A stretch of DNA of 64,000 bases from Theristus sp. LFF4_11 (taxonomy: Eukaryota; Nematoda; Chromadorea; Monhysterida; Xyalidae). The stretch lies in contig JASANC010001254.1 in the NCBI GenBank assembly GCA_030248135.1, forward strand, positions 1-64,000, written 5' to 3'. Below the pieces are notes generated by a model, which was given only the letters and a program-made list of their open reading frames with translations, was not told where the DNA came from and made no database searches. Positions 45,135-56,600 of the stretch are shown here, in pieces (the first letter of the stretch is position 1; each line of letters opens with the position of its first letter). Both the position numbers and the translations under genes were made by a program.

Positions 45135-48100
45135 ATGCGACTGACGAGCACAAGATGCGCGCTGCCGCTGTCCGAAATGTTCGTCCCGAAAAGCGACTCG
45201 CCAAATCACGGTCAACTCGGCCGCTTGCAGGAATGCCTACGGCGACATCGTCGGCTTGTCGTTCTGACCGGTGCCGGTGTCACGATTTTATTTCCCCGTG
45301 TTTTTATTTCCCCGCACGGGGATTTAACCTTGGTGCTAAATCCCCGTACGGGGAATGGACTGTGGTGTTAATTCCCCGTAGCCGTTTTAAAAACCCCGTA
45401 TGCAGTATTTCCAAATCCAGCTGAATACAGGCTGTCACATGCCCACAATACAACGCGAATCCGTGTGCGGTGCAAATGGTAACGTATCACAAATATCACT
45501 TCAACAATGATGTGAAATAAAGAGAACAAAGTGGACGCAAAGAGAAAAACACGTATCGTGTGAATTACGTTTTGGTTACTGGCCACAGAATTGAAACACT
45601 CACTAACTAGTGTGGCATGTTCACCCAGGTGCATAATTACAGTATGGCCGAATAAATATGGCAGTCTCAATCAAGGTGAGATTAGTCGCAGACTAGGAGT
45701 TTCCTTTCTCATAAATGATAAGATATCCGCCAATCGAGTGTGCAAAGGTAGAAATAATGAAAAGAATAGCCCGAATTACCAATTAATTTTCAGAAACATG
45801 TAAAATTTGACACGCAGTTGGGTTTCTGAGCAAGTTTTTTCTTTGATTCAAATTTCGCGCGCTCCTTGCACCCTGAAAAAAGCTGCCATGTTTAAACGGT
45901 CATACTGTACGTCACAGTTATCGATACATGACTACACAAAATGTCCCAGTCATGGACCGTTTTGCGTTTGCAGACTTTTTTATTCATGCTGTTCGGTTGG
46001 TTTTTTACCTGTCATTTTGTTTCGTTTGCTTTGCTGGATTCGTTTTCACTCATACAACTCTTTCAAAGATGTTTTAATTGTACTTTTTGATTTTAAAAGT
46101 GAACTTATATTTTTCTCTGTCAATTTTGTTTCGTTTGCTCTGTTGGATTGTTTTCACTCATTGAACATTTTCAAACGTGTTTTTGTTTTACTTTTTGGTT
46201 CTAAAAGTGCACTTCAATTTTTTTGCTGCTGCTGCTGCTGCTTTTTGTGTTGTTCGAATTGAATGTGCTACTGGATTGCCGGCGTTTCAACGGAGTCCGG
46301 AATTCCGGACTATCGATCCGAGGAGGTGGGCCGTTTTGCGCGCTCGAATCGGCGGCCCGTCGAGTATCAGCAGTTTGTGCGCAGCGAACTTGTGCGGAGG
46401 AGGTGGATGTGTTGTTTTTTCTTTTATTTTTTTGAAAGATTTGTTTCAACACCGTCAAATTAAATTTTCAGGGTTTTACCACATTCACGGAAAAACAAGC
46501 AGCGTTTGAATTGAAAACTTCCGTGTCTCTGCAGTCGCGAGTTTTGACTGCCCTATTCTTAACCAGTGCAATAAATCCTAGAAACTTATTTGGTCCAGTC
46601 TAGCTAGACGTTTGTTGTTCAAATATCACATTTATAAACTTTGCAAAAGCAAGCTTTGGCGCATTGGTCGATTGGCCGTATATAACACGATCCAGCAACC
46701 AATCAGCGTGTAATCCTCACAAGATTAATGATGGTTGCACCTGGATTGATATGAAACGTGGTTTTTTTCTTCCAGATTCTGGGCGCGAAATTACATTGGC
46801 TGGCGGCAGTTTCGTGCGTTTCAACCGAATGTCAACCACCGCTGTTTGGCGAACTGGGAAGCGGCGCGTCGACTGCACTGGTTGATCACGCAGAACGTCG
46901 ACAATCTACACCAGAAGGCTGGCTCCGTCAATGTGACCGAATTGCACGGCAGCAACTACAGGGTGGCCTGCATCGACTGTCGCGCCGTGCACGATCGCGA
47001 GGTGAGCGAGCGCGGCTCTGTTGATTTTTTTCAAAATCGCATTAATTTTGCTGTTTAAAGCTGATTGGCGGGGCTGTTTTCGTTTGTGGAGTTCGGATTT
47101 GCGACGCTGAATAGCCGATCCGACAAAAGAAGCATGCTAAATTTCAAGTTTCAGCTGTTCAAATTGTATAATCTCGCCGAGAGACAGACGCACAAACATG
47201 CGCATAATGCAGCAGCGCTGTACAATATGGCCGAATAAAGGAGGCAGTCCGTCAAGGCGGGATCAGTCGCAGACTAGGAGTTGTCTTTTTCAAAAATGCA
47301 AACATAATTCCCAATCATGTGTGCAACGGAAAAAGAATGAACAGAATAGCGCGAATAATCCGTTAGTTTGAAAAAAAACGCGTCAAATTTAGCACACAAT
47401 TTGGTTTCTGAACGTCTTTTTTCTTACATTCAAAATTCGCGCGCTTTTTGAACCCTGTAAAAAGCTGCCATGTTTAATCGGCCATACCGTACGTCAGTGT
47501 TTTTGATGACTGTGCACGTGTTTTTTTTTGCTGTGTAGCCGAGCACGCTGTTTTCCAAAGTAGCACTTTATGTCCATTCATTATCATTTTTTGAGGTTCT
47601 TCGACTGAATGCGTGTGCAGACGTAGAGAGAAAACCACTTTCAATCTTTATGTGGCAATTCAAAATCGCCCAAGCGACTCTGCCTAAGGCACTTCGGGTA
47701 CCTGCGTTATTTAAGGTACTCGGTATATCACTTTGCCAATTTTGAATTCGCGCGTCACGCATGAGTCTCGCGCACCAAAATCAATGATCATATGCAAAAC
47801 AAGGTCATCCAAGAGCAACTAGCGGAACGAAACCCCGAGTTTCGCGCGGACGTGCTCGAGATCGCGCCGGATGGTGACGTGGACGTGAGCGACGAGCAGG
47901 CGATCGCATTTCAACCGCCCGTGTGCACTGAGTGCCACAGTGACATGATGCGCCCGGATGTCGTGTTTTTCGGCGACAACGTGCCACGGTGCACTGTTGA
48001 CCACTGCAAGCGAACGGTCACTGAGGGCGATGGCGTATTGGTGCTCGGCACTTCGTTGCATGTGAGTGTGGTTTGCTTTGTAATGTGCTGTGTTTTTCGG

Positions 48101-51100
48101 TCTCCTTTGACTTTATCGCCATTCTTCGTTGTTGTTGCGCGCGCGGGTTTAGAAGCAAATTGGATTGTAGTGTGATCTGTGTATGGGACTTCTGGTCCCG
48201 ACGACGAGTTGTGTGTTTTGTTGGAAAAATACGAATCTAGAAAGTGCAAACCCTTGGGTGTCCTAGATGAAGTGGAACTAGAAATTTCCCAGCCACTGCA
48301 GAAAGATCGCGTAAATACATTGCGTTACTTAAAAAAAGATTGGGTTTACTCTAGTAGTTCAAGTGATTAACTGTTAGGTCTTTAGAGCTCAAATTCAGAA
48401 TCATTTCACAATTTATGGTAAAAGCCAAAATGCAATAAATTTTATTTCTGAAATAACATAAATTTGGTCGGAGTGAACAAACAATAAGGGTTTGTAAGAT
48501 AAGTGAAACCACCAGCAATTAAGCATATTATCTAAAAATGCGGAGGACGCATATAAAAGGAAGAATATGGCTTTGTGTAAGCAGTGAGAAACTTTTTTGC
48601 TTCACAACTATTTTCAAGTTTCTGATGTGGTACACACGGATACAAGTACATAAGAGCCATATTTTTGCGCCGTTTATTCACTATTTCGGTTGCACATGTA
48701 CTTTGTAGACAATTAAAACTTCAACATTTGCGGTATTTCAGGCATTTAGCGACCACTAAAACCACTAAAATAACGATCAGACTTCAGATCGCTGATACTG
48801 GTTTGCCCAGGACAAAGTGTATCGCAGAGGCATTAGGGAACGCAAGGTCTCATTTTGTGGCAAAGGCAACGACTCACGGGACAGACCTAGGTTTTTTTCA
48901 AAAAGTCGGTTCTCCAATTTGCAGAAATTTGGTAAAAAATTTCTGCAAATGAAATTTGGTTTCTGCAAATTTCAAAAACACGACAAAAATGGTTTTTGTG
49001 CTTGTTTAATGTCATTTTTTTCGCTCTGAGCATCATTTCTCAACGATGCGCAGAATTGCAATTGCCAATTGCATCGTTTTACCGCAGAATTTTTCAAATA
49101 CTCAGAAAAAGAACACCAAAACCAAACCAGATTGCCAAACCAAACAAATCACCAATCATTCGTTTTAAATCATTCAACCTAATTCAGAGACTTCAAAGCG
49201 TTGCTGCAGATAAGCACATAAGCTTTATTGTTGATGACGTACGCACAGCTATGTAGGTACATACCAGTGACAAAAAAGTATTGTCTTCCGTTGATTTTCA
49301 CCCTCCTCCCCCAGTTCCAGAAACCCGAAGGTACCAAAGTCCTGTAGATTGTTGTAGGAGGAGTGTGGATATTGGCTGAACCGTATGTTCCGTGAGCCAT
49401 TGCGTTCGCCACGAAAAGGGGACATTGCCTTCGCCACAAGAAGAGAACATTGCCTTCGCCAATGCATGCATCTCCGCAACGCTTTGTCCATGGCAAAGCA
49501 GTGTCAGTGATCGAAGATGTAATCTTCAATTTGGTAGTTTTATGTTACTATTTGCTCGAAATTCATCGAATGTAATAGTTTCGTTTGTCAAAAAATAAGA
49601 GGGCTACCATGTGCAACCGAAATAATAAATAAACGGCGCAAAAATATGGCTCTTATGTACTTGTATCCGTGTGTACCACATCAGAAACTTGAAAATAGTT
49701 GTGAAGCAAAAAAGTTTCTCACTGCTTACACAAAGCCATATTCTTCCTTTTATATGCGTCCTCCGCATTTTTAGATAATATTCTGACTTTTACATAATTC
49801 CCAAAATCGGACAAAATTCAGAATGCGTTGGGCATATATTCTTCCGAACTTCCCATTCGGCTTACAGCGCACTGATTTCATTTTTCGTTTTTGAGAGATG
49901 TCGCCCGTCAGCTTCCACGGCCGATTTACCCGAAATCGTCACGATTCAGTATCTAAAACTGTGCTCCTTTAAGAAATCTAAGCCAAAATCCCTGATCAGC
50001 GCATTGAATTACGTTGGACTCCACAGGTCTCCTGTTTGTTTTGTTTTTGGACCGATTTCGCCAGTTTCCACGGCTGATTCGTCACGACTTTGGTTACGAA
50101 TTTGCCGTTTTTATAATTTTGTTTGTTTCAACTAATTATGTCCTTGAATTTGAGGGTTGCTACGCATTGTATTCGTCCTGTTGGTGTAGGCCAGGGGTTT
50201 TAATGCGCTGTGTCTGAAAGGGTCGGGGAAAAAATGTAACTAAAATTTCAGAATCTACGAATGAAACTATCGTGAGAAACGTTTTTGTTCGACTGCAAAA
50301 GTTTCGAAGGTGAAATTTGAATTTCAGACAAAAATTGAAAGGGCGACATTTGAAACCAGGTTAAAACCTTCGAAATTTTGAAAATGCCCATTTTTTGCCC
50401 AAAAAAGGATCGTGGCAAAAAAGTAATTGAATTTTTAAAATCTACGGATGAAATTTTCAAAACCTACGAATGAAATTACCCCAGGAAACTATTTTGTTCG
50501 GTTATAAAACAACTTTAGACAAAAATTGCCCATTTTTTGCCCAAAAAGGGTCGGGGCAAAAAAGTAACCGGACTTTCAAAATCTACAGCTGAAATTACCC
50601 CAGGAAACTTTTTTTCGGTTACGAAACAATTTCAGACAAAAATTGAAAGGGCGACATTTGAAACCAGGTCAAAACCTTCGAAAATTTGAAAATGCCCAAT
50701 TTTTTGCCCAAAAAAAGGCCGTGGCAAAAAAGTAGTTGAATTTTCAAAATCTACGGATGAAATTACCCCAGGAAACTATTTTGTTCGGTTATGAAACAAC
50801 TTTAGACAAAAATTGCCCATTTTTGCCCAAAAAGGGTCGGGGCAAAAAAGTAACCGGACTTTCAAAATCTACAGCTGAAATTACCCCAGGAAATTTTTTT
50901 GTTCGGTCATGAAACAATTTCAGACAAAAATTGAAAGGGCGACATTTGAAACCAGGTCAAAACCTTCGAAAATTTGAAAATGCCCAATTTTTTGCCCAAA
51001 AAAGGCCGTGGCAAAAAAGTAGTTGAATTTTCAAAATCTACGGATGAAATTACCCCAGGAAACTATTTTGTTCGGTTATGAAACAACTTTAGACAAAAAT

Positions 51101-53239
51101 TGCCCATTTTTGCCCAAAAAGGGTCGGGGCAAAAAAGTAACCGGACTTTCAAAATCTACAGCTGAAATTACCCCAGGAAACTTTTTTTCGACTACGAAAC
51201 AATTACAGACAAAAATTGAAAGGGCGACATTTGAAACCAGGTCAAAACCTCCGAAATTTTGAAAATGCCCAATTTTTTGCCCCAAAAAAAGTCGTGGCAA
51301 AAAAGTAATTAAATTTTCAAAATCTACGGATGAAATTACCCCAGGAAACTATTTTGTTCGGTTATAAAACAACGTTAGACAAAAATTGCCCAATTTTTAA
51401 CCCAAAAAGGGTTGGGCAAAAAAGTAACCGGATTTTCAACATCTACAGCTGAAATTACCCCAGGAAACTTTTTTGTTCGGTCATGAAACAATTTTAAACA
51501 AAAAACAAAAATTGAAAGGGCGACATTTGAAACCAGGTCAAAACCTTTGAACTTTTGAAAATGCCCAATTTTTTGCCCAAAAAAGGTCGTGGCAAAAAAG
51601 TAATTGAATTTTTAAAATCTACGGATGAAATTACCCCAGGAAACTATTTTGTTCGGTTATGAAACAACTTTAGACAAAAATTGCCCAATTTTTGCCCAAA
51701 AAGGGTCGGGGCAAAAAAGTAACCGGATTTTCAACATCTACAGCCGAAATTACCCCAGGAAACTTTTTTGTTCGGCATGAAACAATTTTAAACAAAAATT
51801 GAAAGGGCGATATTTGAAACCAGGTCAAAACCTTTGAACTTTTGAAAATGCCCAATTTTTTGCCCAAAAAAGGTCGTGGCAAAAAAGTAATTGAATTTTT
51901 AAAATCTACGGATGAAATTACCCCAGGAAACTATTTTGTTCGGTTATGAAACAACTTTAGACAAAAATTGCCCAATTTTTGCCCAAAAAGGGTCGGGGCA
52001 AAAAAGTAACCGGACTTTCAAAATCTACAGCTGAAATTACCCCAGGATTTTTTTTTTCGACTACGAAACAATTACAGACAAAAATTGAAAGGGCGACATT
52101 TGAAAATAGGTCAAAACCTCCGAAATTTTGAAAATGCCCAATTTTTTGCCCAAAAAAGGGTCGTGGCAAAAAAGTAATTGAATTTTTAAAATCTACGGAT
52201 GAAATTACCCCAGGAAACTATTTTGTTCGGTTATGAAACAACTTTAGACAAAAATTGCCCAATTTTTGCCCAAAAAGGGTCGGGGCAAAAAAGTAACCGG
52301 ATTTTCAACATCTACAGCTGAAATTACCCCAGGAATTTTTTTTGTTCGGTCATGAAACATTTTCAGACAAAAATTGAAAGGGCGACATTTGAAACCAGGT
52401 CAAAACCTCCAAAATTTTGAAAATGCCCAATTTTTTGTCCCAAAAAAGTTCGGGGCAAAAAAGTAATCGGATTTTCAAAATCTACGGATGAAGTTACCCC
52501 AGGAAACTATTTTTTTCGGTTTTGAAACAACTTTAGACAAAAATTGAAAGGGCGAACACTCAAAACCCAGTGAAAACCCTGCGAACTTTTAAAAATGCCC
52601 GATTTTTACCCAAAAACAAGGTTTGGGTAAAAAATTAACCCAATTTCCGAAATCTCCGGATGGAATTACCCCAGGAAACATTTTTGTTTGACTGTCAAAA
52701 TGTCGCAGGTAAAAATTGAAAGGGGTAACACATCTTGATGACATAGCTGAAAAAAAAAGGAGACAGAAGAATAAGTAACCAAGATTTCAGAATAGGTAAT
52801 TCGCGTCTAGAACGTACGTAAAGAAGTCTGGCGGAAATTTTTCTTCGGCACAGTTTGCAACTTTGGCAGGTCTCTTCGTGTGCACAGTATCAAGTTTGCA
52901 GCATGTATGTTCGTTGCTGCAGGACAACGACTAAATTTTGAAAACGCGCGCAGGTCCATATTCAGCCATATAATGCGTGATGCGCTGTCCGCTCGCTTCG
53001 CTCGCTCGCGCATCCGCATGATCAAGTGATCACAATAATCAAAGTTCAAGTACTCCTTCACAACAAACAACAACAACACGCAGGTGATGTCGAGCTATCG
53101 CTTTGTGCGTCAAGCAATCAGTGAACGAAAACCGGTTTATGCAATAAACATCGGGCCAACGAGGGCTGACGCCGAGCTGACGTTGAAACTCTCGGCAAGG
53201 TGCAGTGAAGTGCTGCCGAGAATCAGTTTGGAACCGTAA
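45135..53239 (+). CDS. SIRT4-like mitochondrial sirtuin
   Basis: Five exons, 45135-45276, 46282-46402, 46776-47001, 47804-48061 and 53084-53239, make 300 residues. The NAD-binding start [33 protein letters not shown], zinc cysteines CIDC and [19 protein letters not shown] and the last-exon segment NIGPTR are all present. [11 protein letters not shown] and the wording of the last exon fit class II sirtuins (SIRT4) best. Family members act in mitochondria as NAD-dependent deacylases or ADP-ribosyltransferases; a basic N-terminus ([16 protein letters not shown]) could be a targeting peptide. Intron 1 ends GCCG instead of an AG acceptor, a one-base departure that needs a read check. Intron 4 is 5 kb because it contains composite element copy B. 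The remaining introns are GT-AG. Confidence 0.88.
45304..45400. repeat. CCCCG palindromes in sirtuin intron 1
   Basis: Five CCCCG(T/C) blocks occur in ~100 bases. Two of them form an inverted pair, TATTTCCCCGCACGGGGATT and TAAATCCCCGTACGGGGAAT, able to make a 20 bp hairpin with a 10-base loop. Function unknown. Confidence 0.6.
45638..45909. mobile_element. TA-flanked MITE (CAGTATGGCCG ends), copy 1
   Basis: Ends TACAGTATGGCCGAATAAA and TTTAAACGGTCATACTGTA are inverted and TA-flanked. The second copy is at 47221-47491. Non-coding, in sirtuin intron 1. Confidence 0.8.
46011..46226 (+). repeat. 108 bp tandem duplication in sirtuin intron 1
   Basis: Two consecutive units start GTCATTTTGTTTCGTTTGCT and GTCAATTTTGTTTCGTTTGCT, with TTTTCACTCAT and TAAAAGTG(A/C)ACTT at matching offsets. 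A (GCT)6 run follows. Confidence 0.75.
47221..47491. mobile_element. TA-flanked MITE (CAGTATGGCCG ends), copy 2
   Basis: Same length and ends as 45638-45909, with ~75-80% similarity by eye. In sirtuin intron 3. Confidence 0.8.
47590..47770 (-). repeat. Dispersed GAGTCAC-family repeat, copy 3 (inverted)
   Basis: Reverse complement of the copy at 1060-1250, including TGCAGACGT, TTATGTGGCAATTCAAAAT and the final GCATGA. In sirtuin intron 3. Confidence 0.6.
48179..48370 (+). pseudogene. Orphan open frame in sirtuin intron 4
   Basis: 63 codons are open from about 48179 to TAA, acidic and hydrophilic, ending in a Ser run (YSSSSSD). There is no internal ATG, and a TGA directly upstream blocks splicing from sirtuin exon 4 in this frame. 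An AATAAA lies ~60 bases after the stop. It may be a decayed terminal exon or a mobile-element remnant. Confidence 0.3.
48525..53022. mobile_element. Composite satellite-bearing element, copy B
   Basis: Left arm 48525-48674 and right arm 49624-49780 are ~150 bp inverted repeats beginning ATATTATCTAAAAATGCGG. They are followed by about two degenerate 149 bp satellite units (49878-50200), eight ~287 bp units (50215-52690), a unique block and the GC-rich hairpin (52975-53020). The whole element lies in sirtuin intron 4, in genic orientation left to right. No coding capacity was recognised. Confidence 0.8.
50215..52690 (+). repeat. Satellite array, ~287 bp unit (copy B)
   Basis: TCTACAGCTGAAATTACCCC or its variant recurs at about 50582, 50872, 51157, 51442, 51738, 52026 and 52313, giving a period of 285-290. 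Each unit contains two related subunits (~170 and ~115 bp). More regular than the array in copy A. Confidence 0.9.
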
Positions 53240-53647
53240 AAAGCATATGATAGTCGCATTGAATTATGACGCATCGCATATCATCAGCTGAATTTAAACT
53301 AAACTTCTGAAAGTTCTAAATTGAAAAAAGGGACTGCCTTATTGCGTAAAAATATATTGTATTTGTGTCATCGATTTTAGTTTTTGCCTGTCGTGATATA
53401 GCCTCACGATGAGTTTTATGTGACAACCAGCAGTACTTGATTTTTAACATTGAAATATCAGTGAACGTAAACGAGCCGGAGAAACAAACTCAGACACATG
53501 TTAGTTATGTGAATGTTCAATTATGCAGCCTCGATCGACGATTGATTTTTTTGGCCTCAAATTGTCAAATTGATAGGTAATATGTAAATGGGCATATTTG
53601 TGCATAGATGTTCTTTCCATCAAGTTTTTTCGATACAATCGCCCGTG
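53240..53647. other. Convergent spacer between sirtuin and bestrophin stops
   Basis: About 400 A+T-rich bases that must hold both 3' ends. Nothing else recognised. Confidence 0.5.
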
Positions 53648-56600
53648 TCATGGCGCATTGTCATAACGGTTGCCATTTGTTGTGCGCGCTGCGATAGCTG
53701 CCATCCGATTCGATAGACGCGGGTCGCGGACGACGGTTAGACCTTGGAATTGTTGACGCCTGTAGCGTGTGAGTGAGTGAGATGCCGAAAGTCTTGACAC
53801 TGGATCCAGAAAGCGATACTGAGAAACTTGCAACTAAATTGACTATTACCGTATTACCCCCATTAACCCCCCCCCACCATTAATCCCCCCCACCAATAAA
53901 CCCCCACCCCCCGACCAGTTTCCGAATAATCCCCCCCCACAAATAATCCCCCATGGGGGATTATTGGAGACCTGTTTGAAACACATACCCAGCGAATTCA
54001 GTGGCTGGTTGCAGTGAAAATGATGAAATTGTGCTACCAAAAGCCCCAAATGGGTGAGTTTATAGTAATTTCATTACAAAAGGCTGTTACAAAAGGAAAT
54101 CTCTGTGAAAAGTAGAAGTTTCTGCGACTTTCTTGCCTGCCATGCAAGGTATTTTTGCCATTTTTCTACAAACCTCCACCCCTAGATTTTTTTTTGTAAA
54201 TAAACCCCCCCCCCCACCAATAATCCCCCCCCCACCAATAAACCCCCACCCCTAAAAGTCGCTGACGTATTAATCCCCCATGGGGGTTTATTGGGGGTAA
54301 TACGGTATCATTTATTTTTGGGTTCCGCGACTCATTGCGCTTGCAGATGTGAAAAGGGTCTTGCAGTTCAAAATGCCAAAGTCACCCGATCCTATTTAGA
54401 GACTCGGATCACTTTACCAATTTTGAATTCCCGTGTCATGCATGAAACTGTTTGCTATCGAAGTGCGCATTGAGTCTCGGAAGCAAAATAAAACACACAA
54501 TGTACAGTGGCGCTGAACCCGTTTAAGCGGTTTTCATAAGTCAGTACACACTTAATGTCGCGTAGCTGCTAAAATATAATTGCGCGGGCAATAAATCCTG
54601 CTTCCTGAATGCCGCCCCTTTACTATGACATGTTTTTTCAAACGTGTCCCACTGAAATGACGTCATGTGCCGCAAAACATGCGCTTGTCGTTCACAGCAA
54701 ACCAGACTTTCCGTTTAGCCGATTTCTTCTCGTAAATAAATGGTGAATGTCGAATTAAGTCACACCAAACTGAAATTTTAGTGCCTGTACTTTGACAAAC
54801 GGGCGTTTTTAAAGCAAATGACGTCATTTTAGTCCGGACACGTTTGAATAAATCCACAATACAAAGTTTCTACTAAGCTGCACAGTTCCACTTGAGCAAC
54901 ACTCGCATTAAGCGCTCACTTTGTGCCAATTCGATCGCGCTCGCGACTGCTGTCCTCCAGCATTATTGTCCGCCGCCGTGTTCTCGCGATCGTCTGGCAG
55001 CGTGAGTCGTTTCACGCTTCGCTGCTGCCTCGTGAACGGCTGTCTTTCGTCGACGTCGTCGATTTCATCGTATTTCTTTGCGACCGTCTTTGATTGTTTC
55101 GCCGCCGTCGCGCCACCGCCCACGGCCACCATACCGCCATAACTGTAGTGGTATACGATTGTACGAGTGACGCTCGTGGCCTGGTGGTAGTGCGTTCGAC
55201 TGCAGTCTGTGCGCTCGGGGGATCGAGCCCCGCCCGAGGGGTGTATAGGCACTTAATGACAGACGAACACTCGATGGGCGCCCTACTCGACGGCGTTCTG
55301 TACGCTTTTCTGGGTTAGCCGTCGCTAAAAAAGCATTGCCGAAAATCACCGCTTTGTTCGTTCGCTCGTTCGTTCGAGTGAGTACATGAATCTTTGATGT
55401 TGTCCAAAGTGCGTACATGTGTACTTCTGGCCAATTGATGATTGGACACGCTAATTTTAAGAAAACTGTGCCAATTTGCTTCTTACCGTGCCTTTTGTTA
55501 ATTAGTTAAACTGTGCCAATTAGTTTCTTACCGTGCCTTTTGTTAATTAGTTAAACTGTGCCAATTGTCGATGCGGTTTTAAAAATGTAAGCAATAAAAA
55601 CACTTGCCTATGATGTCGTTCCTGTTGCTGCCGGTCTCGGCGTCTCATCGATCGCATCACCCGCAACACAGTGCCTCTCAGTAAGCCGTGTTTATTTTCG
55701 CTTTCTCTAGTGAGCAACTCTTCGACGAGTCGCATTTCATCCTCGCTAATACGATAGTTCTTCAAGTTGTCCTTTGGTGGAATGTCCTAAAAACGGATAG
55801 ATACAATGTACATAGAATCTTCGCGGATCCATCCATATAATGCGGACTACTTTGACATTAAACGACCTGAAGTAAAAGATAGTAAGTATATAGTGCGCAA
55901 AAGTCAAATGAATGTCAGAATCTTTATTTCAACGAATAAGAAGAAAAATAAATCCTCGCCTGTATTTTCCTCGAAGCAATTGTGTGTGGCAAATCGCTTT
56001 TGTTCTTCTCAACAAACGGATCAAAGAATGTGAACGGTTCTTGATCGGCCATATCGTCGCATATCAGGAACGCAACGTGATGATTTCGATCGATTATGTA
56101 ATTTAGTTCTGCAATTTGAAAATGTTATTACGTATTACATATAAAAACATTTTCCTGCATGATTCGGGAATTAAAAGTTGGCAAAGTGACCCGAGTTCCC
56201 GTAATAGGGCCGAGTCACTCAGGCGATTTTGAATTACCACATAAAGACTGAAACTAATTTCTTTTCATGTCTGCATTGAGTCACAGAACCTAAAAAAGTG
56301 ATAATAGTTATGAGAGTCAAACAGGACACACTGAGCAAAAACACCAAATTTCGTGAGATTAAAAGCCAGAAAACTTTATGAACAAAACCGAAATCGTCGT
56401 CGTCGTCGCCAAATGGATGCATCAAATATTGTCCGACTTTCAGCCATCCCATATAAAATGCAAACTGTAGCGTCGTGAATATGGGCACATAGATGACGGC
56501 TTCTTGTGCTCTCGATTGTTCATCAAGCTTCGGTTGTCGACCGACAAGGCACAAAGTGAAATATCCGTAAGTCGCAATTGAAACTACCTGAAATACCGTA

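Noticed and set aside
45277..46281. Sirtuin intron 1 as a recent transposon insertion in an exon, because TGCCGG flanks it
   Set aside because: One substitution (GCCG for GCAG) explains the junction more simply, and the ends show no inverted repeat.
48179..48265. Alternative sirtuin C-terminus spliced from exon 4 at TTGTAG (frame with CDLCMGLL)
   Set aside because: The true family C-terminus (NIGPTR segment) is in the exon at 53084-53239. The alternative has no similarity to sirtuins, although an isoform cannot be excluded.
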